Origin: Bacteroidales bacterium
GTDB taxonomy: Bacteria; Bacteroidota; Bacteroidia; Bacteroidales; VadinHA17
DNA length: 42,459 nucleotides
Assembly (NCBI GenBank): GCA_025455395.1
Contig: JALOMO010000029.1
Location: 1-42,459 of the forward strand
Direction: 5' to 3'
The notes beneath the pieces were generated by a model. That model did no database searches, had not been told where the DNA came from, and saw nothing but the letters and a program-made list of their open reading frames with translations. The number at the start of each line of letters is the position of its first letter. The stretch's first letter is position 1. Shown here in pieces: positions 34,270 through 42,459 of the stretch. Both the position numbers and the translations under genes were made by a program.

Positions 34270-36000
34270 TCAGTTTTCCTGGAAGAGCATTTTTCTTTCA
34301 CGCTCTGCGGCAGCAGAGGTCCATTTAACAGGATTTAAGGTCCATTGTGATTGAGGCACAGGGGATATCTCCCCTTTATGACGAATCCATTCAGTCATAT
34401 AGAACCTCAGGTCACGCGGCGTTGAAGAGATGATCCTCTCCTCCATTTCGTCCTTGGATAAGCCTGCTGCCTCAATGTGTCCTCCTCCGCCATTAGCCCT
34501 GTATGAGTTGACTGCTACTCTATAGGTCATGTCCCCGCTGAAAGCTGTCCCGTCACTGAGTGATGTGATAGTTACCCTTGCTCCCTGAGGTTTCGTGACA
34601 TCAACAACATATCGTATTCCCATTGCAGAGTCAAAATTATATGAAGGGTTTCTCAGCCTGGGTCTGCCATTCACAATTATAGGCTTCCCCTCACCGTTAA
34701 GGCTGTACCTTAGCATCAAATCATTCTTGAAATTCATTGTATTAAACCATAATCCGTAAGAGTGCTCCAGGTACCTGTCAACCTCAGTCCCTGTCATGGA
34801 TAATGTGTAGAGGAAGTTTTCAAATCTGTAAAGGCGGAACATATCCCTTATACGCAGGTCTCCTTCACTTATCTGTTCATCATATGAAAGAGGTGCCGCA
34901 AAGGAGATGTCGGCACCGCTTATTTCAAGCTGAATATCATGAATCAGGTCGACGAAAGCCGAGGGTCCGAAAAATGCATCACGGCTGGTGACCGATGCAT
35001 CAGACCTGCCAATGACTTCTGAGGCATATGCTTTAATTGTGTCAGATACACCGTTGTATCTTTCAATGAATGATAGAGAAGCCGGAAGAGAGTTCATAGG
35101 TATCAGATCTCCCTCCACTCTTTTCAGTGAAGTTCCATCAGGCATCCGCGACAATGATATGTTTACGTGCATCAGTACTGCAGCCCTGCTCCCCCCGTCA
35201 AGTAAAAGAACCGTATCGCCTGCGGTATTTATTGCTTTCTTAACTGCCTGGTTATGATCATGTCCGCAGAAAATAATGTCAAAACCAGGTACGTTGACTG
35301 CAACTGAGAGTGAAGAGTTTTCATCCATGGCCGTCTCATTGTCATCGCCAACACCTGAATGAAAAAGTCCTACGATAAGGTCAGGTTTTTCCCTGAGTAT
35401 TTCCGGCATCCATTTTTGTGCTGTTTCGACCATTCCATCGAACCTTATGCCACTGTAAAGTGCTTCAGGAAGCCAGTCAGGAACTGAGGGGGTGATAAGT
35501 CCGAATACAACAACCTTCAAACCACTTTTCCTGATCACAGTATATGGGGTGAAGTATGGTTCGCCTGTTGTGGTGCTGACGGCATTCGCAGCCAGGAGCG
35601 GAAACTTATACTGACTTCTGAGCCTGTCATAGACCGGGTGCCCTGCTTCAATATCATGATTGCCTGCTGTTGCAGCATCATATCCAAGGTGGTTTAGCAT
35701 GTCAGCAATGACGTGTGTGCGTGCAGTGTCAACAAAATTATAATAGTATGTAAGCGGATCTCCCTGTAAAATGTCCCCGTTATCAAGCAGGATAATATTC
35801 TCTTCCGACGCAGATTCGACAAGCGAGGCCAGATTGGCCAGAGAGCGGTCGGTCTCTTCTCCCTCTGTGTTGTTAAATGGCAGCACCATACCATGAAGGT
35901 CGGTAGTAACGTAGATATCAAGCTCTGCACCGGGGGTTGAAGTACACGAATAAAATAATATCAGGATTGAAACGAATACAATTGATAACAGCGATCTCAT
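34270..36000 (-). CDS. Exported 5'-nucleotidase / 2',3'-cyclic phosphodiesterase lipoprotein
   Basis: 576 residues. The lipoprotein signal ends at FYSC (Cys19). The N-terminal metallophosphoesterase domain (about 25-300) has TTDLHGM, LDNGDILQGDP, TAGNHDIEAG and FCGHDHNQ motifs. The C-terminal 5'-nucleotidase domain (about 340-530) has FKNDLMLRYSL and YRVAVNSYRANGGGGH. It releases phosphate and nucleosides from nucleotides outside the inner membrane. It shares orientation with the alkaline phosphatase gene and diverges from the NamZ-like gene. Confidence 0.93.
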   Translation of the reverse strand: MRSLLSIVFVSILILFYSCTSTPGAELDIYVTTDLHGMVLPFNNTEGEETDRSLANLASLVESASEENIILLDNGDILQGDPLTYYYNFVDTARTHVIADMLNHLGYDAATAGNHDIEAGHPVYDRLRSQYKFPLLAANAVSTTTGEPYFTPYTVIRKSGLKVVVFGLITPSVPDWLPEALYSGIRFDGMVETAQKWMPEILREKPDLIVGLFHSGVGDDNETAMDENSSLSVAVNVPGFDIIFCGHDHNQAVKKAINTAGDTVLLLDGGSRAAVLMHVNISLSRMPDGTSLKRVEGDLIPMNSLPASLSFIERYNGVSDTIKAYASEVIGRSDASVTSRDAFFGPSAFVDLIHDIQLEISGADISFAAPLSYDEQISEGDLRIRDMFRLYRFENFLYTLSMTGTEVDRYLEHSYGLWFNTMNFKNDLMLRYSLNGEGKPIIVNGRPRLRNPSYNFDSAMGIRYVVDVTKPQGARVTITSLSDGTAFSGDMTYRVAVNSYRANGGGGHIEAAGLSKDEMEERIISSTPRDLRFYMTEWIRHKGEISPVPQSQWTLNPVKWTSAAAERERKMLFQEN

Positions 36001-36022
36001 GCAAATGGTATGTTTAAGGTTT

Positions 36023-36030
36023 CAAATATA
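36023..36030 (-). promoter_or_regulatory. Predicted -7 element upstream of the 5'-nucleotidase gene
   Basis: TATATTTG on the minus strand is a perfect TAnnTTTG match 22 nt before the start codon. No good -33 TTTG is present at 19-21 nt. Confidence 0.4.
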
Positions 36031-36105
36031 ACTATTAACAGTAACACTGAGATATCATAATCTGTTGTCGCAGATCACCTCTTTTTTTAATATTTTTGTC
36101 TGATT

Positions 36106-37284
36106 ATGAAGACGATTTCAGGATTGGAGGTTGTTGCCAGGCATATGCCTGAGCGGCTCCGTGGTAAAAGAATAGGAGTGCTATGCCACTCTTCGAGCGT
36201 AACCTCTGACTTCAGGTTTATCACCGAGGTATTTGACAGTAACAGCGGTTGCGTGCTTGCAGCCCTCTTCGGTCCGCAGCACGGCATTTCAGGACAGACG
36301 CAGGATAATATGATTGAGTGGGAAGGAACAACAGATCCCGTTCTTGGCATCCCGGTCTACAGTCTTTACGGCGAGCACCGTAAGCCTACTCCTGCAATGC
36401 TTAACGGGCTCGAAGCCTTTGTCGCAGACCTGCAGGATGTCGGAGCAAGATTATATACATATATATGGACTGTCAAACTTTGCATGGAAGCCTGTGCTGA
36501 GGCCGGGATACCAATCTGGATACTTGACAGACCCAACCCAATCGGAAGAGTACAAATAGACGGGCCGGTGCTAAAGGAAGAGTTTTTTACATTTGTTGGA
36601 GGAGCATCAATACCTCTCTGTCACCGCATGACCATAGGCGAGATGGCTTTGTGGATAAAGGAAAAGTATATTCCCGGGTGTGATCTCCACATCGTCAGGT
36701 CAGAAGGCTGGAGACGCAACTCACTTTACCGTGAGACAGCTCTGCCATGGGTTCTCCCCTCCCCCAACATGCCAACACCTGAGACGGCCGTTGTTTATCC
36801 GGGCACCGTACTTGCAGAAGCTCTTAATCTCTCGGAAGGACGCGGAACTGTTATTCCGTTTGAACTGACAGGTGCTCCCTTCATAAATGCCACCAGGCTT
36901 CATAATGATCTTAAAGCCAAAAGTATTCCCGGCTGCCAATTCAGGATACACGATTTTATTCCCACATTCCACAAGTTTAAGGGTGAGAACTGCCGGGGTA
37001 TCCAAATACATGTCACCGATGCCTCCCTTTTCAGACCTGTGGCAACAGCACTTCATCTGTTTGATTCAATAATCAGAACATCACCTCCTGACTCACTGAG
37101 GTTCAATCCTCCTCCTTATGAATATGAATACAGGCTAATACCTTTTGATATACTTTCGGGAGACAGCCGGATGAGAGAGGTTCTTGAAAACGGACTGTCG
37201 GTCAGGGAAGAGATTGCGAGGTGGGATGCCCCACTGGAGACATTCGCGAAAGAGTTCAGTCATATGGCTTTATACAGCGAATAG
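36106..37284 (+). CDS. namZ: DUF1343 / NamZ-like exo-beta-N-acetylmuramidase, no signal peptide
   Basis: 392 residues. Family motifs include GVLCHSSSV, LFGPQHGISGQTQDN, SLYGEHRKPTPAML, LQDVGARLYTYIWT, ILDRPNPIGRVQIDGP, LPSPNMPTPETAVVYPGT and LSEGRGTVIPFE. Members of this family, such as NamZ of Bacillus, remove terminal MurNAc from peptidoglycan fragments. An in-frame stop lies at 36088-36090, so no longer N-terminal extension is possible. The protein starts without a signal sequence, which suggests a cytosolic enzyme. The TauE-like gene begins right after its stop. Confidence 0.9.
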   Translation: MKTISGLEVVARHMPERLRGKRIGVLCHSSSVTSDFRFITEVFDSNSGCVLAALFGPQHGISGQTQDNMIEWEGTTDPVLGIPVYSLYGEHRKPTPAMLNGLEAFVADLQDVGARLYTYIWTVKLCMEACAEAGIPIWILDRPNPIGRVQIDGPVLKEEFFTFVGGASIPLCHRMTIGEMALWIKEKYIPGCDLHIVRSEGWRRNSLYRETALPWVLPSPNMPTPETAVVYPGTVLAEALNLSEGRGTVIPFELTGAPFINATRLHNDLKAKSIPGCQFRIHDFIPTFHKFKGENCRGIQIHVTDASLFRPVATALHLFDSIIRTSPPDSLRFNPPPYEYEYRLIPFDILSGDSRMREVLENGLSVREEIARWDAPLETFAKEFSHMALYSE

Positions 37285-37285
37285 A

Positions 37286-38032
37286 GTGATCAGCACAACC
37301 AATATTATTGCATTGTCACTGATCATTTTCCTTGCCTCCGTGGTGAGGGGCTTTACGGGATTCGGCCTCGCCCTGGTAGCTGTTCCTATGATTCAGCTCT
37401 TTCTTCCTGTCACTGACACTGCTGTGTTCATCGTATTTATCAACTTTATCTTTTCGCTGGTATATTATCAGAAGTCAAAGGAAATTGTCAAGGGACAGCC
37501 TTTGGGAATAATGGCGCTTACAACCGGTGCAGGTGTCGGTGTCGGCACTGCTATACTTAAATATGTGCCATCTTCAGGTATACAGCTTGTATGGGGAGTG
37601 CTGATCATACTTATTGTAATATTCATGCTAAGTGGGTTACGTTTAGGGATTAAGTCAGACAGAACTGCACTTTCTGTCTCAGGATTATTCGGTGGTATTC
37701 TGGCCGGATGCACAGGCATTATAGGCCCGCCTGTTGCGGTTATCCTTTCATCAGTAAAAACGCCAAAGGAGAAATTCAACGCAATCATTTCGATGTTCAT
37801 CTTTTTTGCAGTATCATATGCAATCGTCTTCTACCTGGTGGCTGGTCTGATAAAAAAAGAGACCCTTATATTGACCCTCTGTTCAGTTCCGGCGTTGCTG
37901 CTGGGTCTCCGTATGGGAGATAAACTCATGACCAGGATAAGCCAGAAATATTTCACTTACGCAATATATACATTGCTTTTAATCATGGGGGTGATTACCA
38001 TAATCAAGGGATTGGAAGGTTATATTTCATGA
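37286..38032 (+). CDS. TauE/SafE-family membrane transporter
   Basis: 248 residues with about eight hydrophobic helices. The N-terminal SVVRGFTGFGLALVAVP and the second repeat LFGGILAGCTGIIGPPVAVIL are the family's two half-repeats. The frame opens at 37184 inside the previous gene. GTG at 37286, one base after the upstream TAG, is the sensible start. Its 3' end overlaps yigZ by four bases (ATGA). Family members move sulfite, sulfoacetate or other organic anions; the substrate here is unknown. Confidence 0.88.
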   Translation: MISTTNIIALSLIIFLASVVRGFTGFGLALVAVPMIQLFLPVTDTAVFIVFINFIFSLVYYQKSKEIVKGQPLGIMALTTGAGVGVGTAILKYVPSSGIQLVWGVLIILIVIFMLSGLRLGIKSDRTALSVSGLFGGILAGCTGIIGPPVAVILSSVKTPKEKFNAIISMFIFFAVSYAIVFYLVAGLIKKETLILTLCSVPALLLGLRMGDKLMTRISQKYFTYAIYTLLLIMGVITIIKGLEGYIS

Positions 38033-38649
38033 ATGAAATGTTGTTCACAGACACATACAGAACAATAGCAGCAGAATCAAGAGGTCTGTTTAAGGACCGT
38101 GGCAGCAGATTCATTGCCATTGCTATTCCTGTGACTTCGCAGGAACAGATTAAAGCAAGGCTCGAGGCGCTGAGAAAGGAGTATCATGATGCCAGGCACC
38201 ACTGCTACGCATGGGTACTTGCTCCTGACAGGCTTACCTGGAGGGTAAATGATGACGGTGAACCGTCAGGCACCGCAGGCAGACCTATTCTTGGGCAGAT
38301 AAACTCGCGTGAACTGACAAATATTCTTGTTGTTGTAATAAGATACTTCGGCGGAACCCTGCTGGGAGTAAGCGGCCTCATTAATGCATACCGGTCAGCA
38401 GCAGCAGATGCACTTGACAACGCCAGCATAACCGAGATGCATGTCATGGAAAGGTGGCTTGTCACATTTCCATATCTTGTGATGAACGATGTTATGAAAG
38501 TGATCAAGGAAGAGGGTTGTATTCAGCATGATATGACCTGCACGGAAGAGAACTGCACGGCTGATATTTCAGTAAGAGCATCACACGCTCCAAGAGTCAG
38601 AGATCGTCTTCACAAGATCGAAGGCATCTCACTTTCTCCCGTAGGTTAA
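38029..38649 (+). CDS. yigZ: YigZ / IMPACT-family protein
   Basis: 206 residues. The N-terminal UPF0029 domain has [25 protein letters not shown] and [27 protein letters not shown]-terminal DUF1949-type domain spans about 135-205. The molecular role is poorly defined. The eukaryotic relative IMPACT regulates translation. It is translationally coupled to the TauE-like gene. Confidence 0.93.
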   Translation: MNEMLFTDTYRTIAAESRGLFKDRGSRFIAIAIPVTSQEQIKARLEALRKEYHDARHHCYAWVLAPDRLTWRVNDDGEPSGTAGRPILGQINSRELTNILVVVIRYFGGTLLGVSGLINAYRSAAADALDNASITEMHVMERWLVTFPYLVMNDVMKVIKEEGCIQHDMTCTEENCTADISVRASHAPRVRDRLHKIEGISLSPVG

Positions 38650-38709
38650 GCACAGGCTATATATTTTTCAATACTTTTTAACATCCCTGTCACAACAGCA
38701 ATTGTTATA

Positions 38710-38717
38710 TAACTTTG
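38710..38717 (+). promoter_or_regulatory. Predicted -7 element upstream of pyrB
   Basis: TAACTTTG matches TAnnTTTG and ends 29 nt before the pyrB start codon. No clear -33 element is present. No pyrimidine attenuator hairpin was seen in the 97-nt gap after yigZ. Confidence 0.42.
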
Positions 38718-38746
38718 CAATATCCCAGGCAGTTAAATACATCTTA

Positions 38747-39655
38747 ATGAAAACCAGAAGCTTAGTCTCCATTGACGATCTCAACACCGAGGAGATCACG
38801 AAGATCCTGAAACTTGCCGCCGAGTTTGAAAAGAACCCTGTCCAGGATATCCTTAACGGGAAGGTGGTGGCAACACTCTTTTTTGAACCTTCAACCCGTA
38901 CACGGCTCAGTTTTGAGAGTGCGGTCAGTAAGCTAGGAGGAAAGGTCATCGGGTTCACCGACGCATCAAGCACAAGTGTAAGTAAAGGTGAGACCCTTAA
39001 TGACACTATCAGGACAGTGAACAACTACGCTGACATGATAGTTATGCGTCACCCCATAGAAGGAAGTGCCAGATATGCCAGCGAGATAGCCACAGTACCC
39101 GTGATAAATGCAGGTGACGGGGCTAACCAGCATCCCACGCAGACCCTTCTTGACCTCTACTCTATACTTAAAACACAAGGATCACTTGATCAACTGAACA
39201 TATGCATGGTAGGTGACCTTAAATACGGCCGTACAGTCCATTCACTGCTGATGGCAATGTCGCGATGGCGCACATCATTCAACTTTGTGGCACCCGATGA
39301 GCTTAAGATGCCTGATGAGTATAAACTATACCTTGACAACCTTGGGCTCGAATACCATGAAACGGCCGACCTTGCCAGTGTCATTGATAATGCAGATATC
39401 ATCTATATGACAAGGGTTCAACGGGAGCGTTTCTCCGATCCGATGGAATATGAAAAGGTCAAGAATGCATATGTATTATATGATCATATGCTCTCCGGAA
39501 CAAAATCAGGCATGAGGATACTGCATCCCCTACCGCGTGTGAATGAGATCAATCCTGATGTTGATGCAAATGACAAGGCATACTATTTTGAGCAGGCCCT
39601 TAACGGTGTCTACACCAGGCAGGCCATTATCTGTACTTTACTGGGACTAAAATAA
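38747..39655 (+). CDS. pyrB: Aspartate carbamoyltransferase catalytic subunit
   Basis: 302 residues. The carbamoyl-phosphate site is [14 protein letters not shown] (S49-T-R-T-R53). [11 protein letters not shown] follows in the second half of the carbamoyl-phosphate domain, and MTRVQRERF and HPLPRVNEI lie in the aspartate domain. The open frame extends to 38702, but ATG 38747 gives the family start ([12 protein letters not shown]) and lies after the promoter element. It catalyses the first committed step of pyrimidine synthesis and should form the holoenzyme with pyrI, 6 nt downstream. Confidence 0.97.
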   Translation: MKTRSLVSIDDLNTEEITKILKLAAEFEKNPVQDILNGKVVATLFFEPSTRTRLSFESAVSKLGGKVIGFTDASSTSVSKGETLNDTIRTVNNYADMIVMRHPIEGSARYASEIATVPVINAGDGANQHPTQTLLDLYSILKTQGSLDQLNICMVGDLKYGRTVHSLLMAMSRWRTSFNFVAPDELKMPDEYKLYLDNLGLEYHETADLASVIDNADIIYMTRVQRERFSDPMEYEKVKNAYVLYDHMLSGTKSGMRILHPLPRVNEINPDVDANDKAYYFEQALNGVYTRQAIICTLLGLK

Positions 39656-39661
39656 GAGACC

Positions 39662-40129
39662 ATGAAAAACATGAATGATCCCAAGCAGCTGCTTGTCAGC
39701 GCCATAGAGTCGGGAACGGTCATTGATCATATACCGGCCATTACACTGTTCAAGGTTATAAAGATCCTCGGGCTTGACAGGATCAGGAATCAGATCACCT
39801 TCGGAACGAACCTCGATAGCAAAACGGACGGAAAAAAGGCCATCATCAAGATAGCGGGCAAGTTCTTTGAGGATGATGATATAAACCGTATAGCACTTGT
39901 GGCACCCAATGCAAAGCTCAACATAATTAAGGACTACCAGGTCATTGAGAAACGTGTTGTCGCTGTGCCTGATACCATCACTGCCATAGCCAAGTGTATG
40001 AACCCCAAGTGCATTACCAATTTCGAAAAGGTGACAACCCGTTTCAGGGTGGTTTCCAAGAAACCGGTGGCATTAAAATGCCACTACTGTGAGAAGATTA
40101 CCGATCAGGAGAGACTCGAGATTATCTGA
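39662..40129 (+). CDS. pyrI: Aspartate carbamoyltransferase regulatory subunit
   Basis: 155 residues. An N-terminal allosteric nucleotide-binding domain (IDHIPAITLFKVIKILGLD) is followed by a C-terminal zinc domain whose four cysteines are present: Cys112, Cys117, Cys140 and Cys143 (CMNPKC...CHYC). It confers CTP/ATP regulation on PyrB. Its last 8 nt overlap the convergent DUF4293 gene. Confidence 0.97.
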   Translation: MKNMNDPKQLLVSAIESGTVIDHIPAITLFKVIKILGLDRIRNQITFGTNLDSKTDGKKAIIKIAGKFFEDDDINRIALVAPNAKLNIIKDYQVIEKRVVAVPDTITAIAKCMNPKCITNFEKVTTRFRVVSKKPVALKCHYCEKITDQERLEII

Positions 40130-40577
40130 GACGATCATACGATTTTACCAGAATTTCATCCTTAAGGATGCCCCGGTATGCCAGCCACGCAAGGATTGCT
40201 GATACCAACGGGAAGATTGATTTCACTTTCCACATTATCGTTACGTCTATCTTCCTGTCGAACATGTAAACATAATAGGCTCCGAGTAAGACAGTGCCAA
40301 GGGATAGCATAAGTGCAATCATAGTCACCCGCATCTGCAGGGATCTGTTCTTATAAAGGAATACTGCCGCGAGGGTAAGCAGAGGAACGACGGCAATAAT
40401 TATTGTCAGCGGCCAGAGACGCTGTACAGGATCTCCGTCAGACTCTCCAAGTCCTGTGAATGCCAGCGAAAAGATTGTACCTGTGTTGTTATTCAGCAGA
40501 AGCAGATCACCTGTCATCATTAAACCTGAAAGCACTGTAGCGGCAAACAGGAAGAGGGTTTGAATCCTTTGAATCAT
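40122..40577 (-). CDS. DUF4293 family membrane protein
   Basis: 151 residues. It starts MIQRIQTLFLF, the usual beginning of this Bacteroidetes-specific family, and contains four hydrophobic helices (about 5-22, 48-70, 78-98 and 118-137). The C-terminus KDEILVKSYDRLR is also typical. The role is unknown. It is 20 nt downstream of the DUF5916 gene and converges on pyrI. Confidence 0.85.
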   Translation of the reverse strand: MIQRIQTLFLFAATVLSGLMMTGDLLLLNNNTGTIFSLAFTGLGESDGDPVQRLWPLTIIIAVVPLLTLAAVFLYKNRSLQMRVTMIALMLSLGTVLLGAYYVYMFDRKIDVTIMWKVKSIFPLVSAILAWLAYRGILKDEILVKSYDRLR

Positions 40578-40597
40578 ATTGTTTATCAGATATATGA

Positions 40598-42459
40598 CTA
40601 AAACAATTTCTTGAAATTCTGGTAGTCAAGGTAGTACAAAATCTTCAAAGAGATGCTGTTTGACTGTGGCTGATTAAACATATCCCTGAAATTATCGACA
40701 GGGTTCTCAATTATATAATCAGAAAAAGACCTGATAGCATTTTTCCAGACTATTGAAAGCTCACTTCCGGGAGCAAAGCGCCAGGTATAGACCATATCAA
40801 TATTAAGGAAGTTCGTGTTCAGGTCAGAGGTCCCGCCAAAGGCTGATGGTTCAAGAGTGCCATCAGTATTCAGCAGATAGTAGTCACCGTCATAATCTGC
40901 TTTTGACCAGTAATATCTGCCGCGGAGTGTAAGGTAGGAGTCCGCCGTGAAAATGAAGGCGCCGGAGAGAGTATGTTCTATTGTCGAAACACCACGTTTG
41001 CCGAAGAATATTTCATCACCGACTCCATTGCCAACATAACCTATATCGTTAATGAGGCGCTCCATGGCAAATGCATATTCGATCGAAAACTTCCTGCTGA
41101 ACTTATAAGATGCCTCTGCAGACCACTCATACAGGCGCTGGCCATATTCCGAACTGTTAATGCCATACCCCATGTTCAGCTCCGCATATAGTTTCTTGCT
41201 CCTGTCAGTGTCACCTCTGAACCCGATCAGCATGCCCGGAGACCTGAAATAGTAAACTGACATGTCATCTGTCCTCGGCTCAAAATAGTCATGCTCCCCC
41301 CATGGTGTTATTCCTGCATCGACAGATAATGACCAGTAGTTCATAAAAACGATCATGGTGTTGAGTTCAATCTCCGACTGAGTGAATACCCTGGGTTTGT
41401 AGAGCTGCTCATAGGAAAACTCCAGTGAATATCTCTGCATCATCAGGTTGCCCCTTGGTTCAAACACATTGTAAGAAAAGTCGACCGAATGTTCCAGCTC
41501 ATTGTTTCTCCTGATATATCCCATATCATTCGGATCATAGGTAGCACTCATAAGTGACAGATTATAATCGGTTCTGAAAACGCCTCCAGTTTTACCTATG
41601 TTGAAATCTATTGCATGGCCAAGATCGGTGCTGTCAGTAAAATACTTCTGGCTAAGATTTGTTGTAGCAGCTACCGAATAAAGCTGATCCTTTGACTTAA
41701 TAAGTGTTTCAAAGCTTGAAACATTGGCTGTATAGAAGTTTTCATCCTTTTCCGCATTCCTGATCACGTTAGTATTTGCCAGGCTGACATATGAATTGTT
41801 TTTCAGGTTCTGGTCGAACACAATCATATTATAGTTGGTTAGAGGTTCCGTCAATATCTTTCGTATCTCACCTGTCACAGAATCTTTCACTTCGGCATAT
41901 ACGTTATTTGTTACAGCATTGAAGAAACCGATGCCGAGACCATGCCTGGTTCGCCCTGAAACTTTTGTTGCATTTATAAGACCCACCTCGGCTGGATTTT
42001 CCGACACATATTCATTTTCGGACAGTTGGTCGTAAACATCGCCAAAAAGATGAGGCAACCCTCCTATTCTTCTTGAGTAGAATATATTCCCTCTGTTGAA
42101 AAGTTCTGTTCCCTCCATGAAGAAAGGCCGGTTCTCATTGTACTTGACTTCGTATGGTGTAAGATTAAGCACGTGGTCATCTGACTGCACCTGCCCGAAA
42201 TCGGGAATGAGTGTTGCATCAAGGGTGAAACTTTCGCTGAGACCAAGCTTGAGATCAAGTCCGCCATTATAGGATGTGCTGACTCCGGGTTCATCAGACA
42301 TTTTTTCAATATAACCCGACACATAAGGTACCAGGGAAAGACGAAGCGGCGGGGTGATATCCTGCAGCCCCCCAAGCTCGCCCAGGTGTGTTATTGTTGA
42401 CCCAAATTCTTTTGTAACGAAGCTCCATGATGATGTCTCCCTGTCACGGCGCACTTCAC
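40598..42459 (-). CDS. DUF5916 outer-membrane protein (5' part beyond window)
   Basis: The frame is open through the window edge; a GTG at 42454 is internal, not the start. The visible 620 residues are the C-terminal part. The conserved DUF5916 segment is SESFTLDATLIPDFGQVQSDDHVLNLTPYEVKYNENRPFFMEGTELF (seen here in parts), followed by a long beta-barrel-like region of amphipathic strands rich in aromatic residues, such as YRFAPGSELSIVWK-type strands near the end. Full-length members have an N-terminal carbohydrate-binding-like domain, which would lie outside the window. Function is not established. Confidence 0.87.
   Translation of the reverse strand, partial: EVRRDRETSSWSFVTKEFGSTITHLGELGGLQDITPPLRLSLVPYVSGYIEKMSDEPGVSTSYNGGLDLKLGLSESFTLDATLIPDFGQVQSDDHVLNLTPYEVKYNENRPFFMEGTELFNRGNIFYSRRIGGLPHLFGDVYDQLSENEYVSENPAEVGLINATKVSGRTRHGLGIGFFNAVTNNVYAEVKDSVTGEIRKILTEPLTNYNMIVFDQNLKNNSYVSLANTNVIRNAEKDENFYTANVSSFETLIKSKDQLYSVAATTNLSQKYFTDSTDLGHAIDFNIGKTGGVFRTDYNLSLMSATYDPNDMGYIRRNNELEHSVDFSYNVFEPRGNLMMQRYSLEFSYEQLYKPRVFTQSEIELNTMIVFMNYWSLSVDAGITPWGEHDYFEPRTDDMSVYYFRSPGMLIGFRGDTDRSKKLYAELNMGYGINSSEYGQRLYEWSAEASYKFSRKFSIEYAFAMERLINDIGYVGNGVGDEIFFGKRGVSTIEHTLSGAFIFTADSYLTLRGRYYWSKADYDGDYYLLNTDGTLEPSAFGGTSDLNTNFLNIDMVYTWRFAPGSELSIVWKNAIRSFSDYIIENPVDNFRDMFNQPQSNSISLKILYYLDYQNFKKLF

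Overview
The window is chromosomal DNA from a Bacteroidetes (Bacteroidota), most likely an uncultured member of the Bacteroidales/Marinilabiliales grade. The evidence is a BtuB-BtuG type cobalamin locus, a type IX secretion (T9SS) sorting domain, a PorE-like OmpA protein, DUF349, DUF4293, DUF5916 and DUF1343 proteins, an adjacent pyrB-pyrI pair, SusD-free glycan genes with lipoprotein signals, weak Shine-Dalgarno sequences and several matches to the Bacteroidetes -7 promoter element TAnnTTTG. Coding density is high, with many 1-4 nt overlaps. I saw no rRNA, tRNA, IS element or CRISPR array. No gene-free stretch exceeds 300 nt.

Layout. 1-1839 (+): 3' end of comB and a TlpA-like thioredoxin protein. 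1818-10455 (-): a cobalamin-uptake operon headed by a clear cobalamin riboswitch, in the order btuB, btuG, a secreted trypsin-like protease with a T9SS sorting domain, btuF, btuC, btuD. 10524-16381 (-): a three-gene unit of a LacI-type regulator, a transglutaminase-like lipoprotein and a GH92 mannosidase. 16479-22103 (-): housekeeping run of DUF349 protein, pyrG and yidC behind a good Bacteroidetes-type promoter. 22287-22466 (+): a small membrane protein.

22477-30529 is the most unusual segment. It holds a C39-peptidase ABC exporter (-), an ECF sigma factor (+), a large TPR-CHAT caspase-like protein (-), a 45-residue peptide with a double-glycine leader (+), an anti-sigma-like membrane TPR protein (+) and a cytoplasmic histidine kinase broken by a 2-nt frameshift (+). 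The peptide and the CHAT gene diverge from a 211-nt region carrying a shared TGTACGG motif on opposite strands at nearly equal distances from the two start codons. A run of hairpins follows the peptide gene. No known RiPP-modifying enzyme is present. I propose this as a candidate undescribed system in which a double-glycine peptide, its processing exporter, a sigma/anti-sigma pair and a caspase-like protease act together.

30569-36000 (-): PorE-like protein, queE, alkaline phosphatase and 5'-nucleotidase. 36106-38649 (+): a NamZ-like DUF1343 protein without signal peptide, a TauE/SafE permease and a YigZ protein. 38747-40129 (+): pyrB-pyrI. 40122-42459 (-): a DUF4293 membrane protein and the C-terminal part of a DUF5916 outer-membrane protein cut by the window edge.
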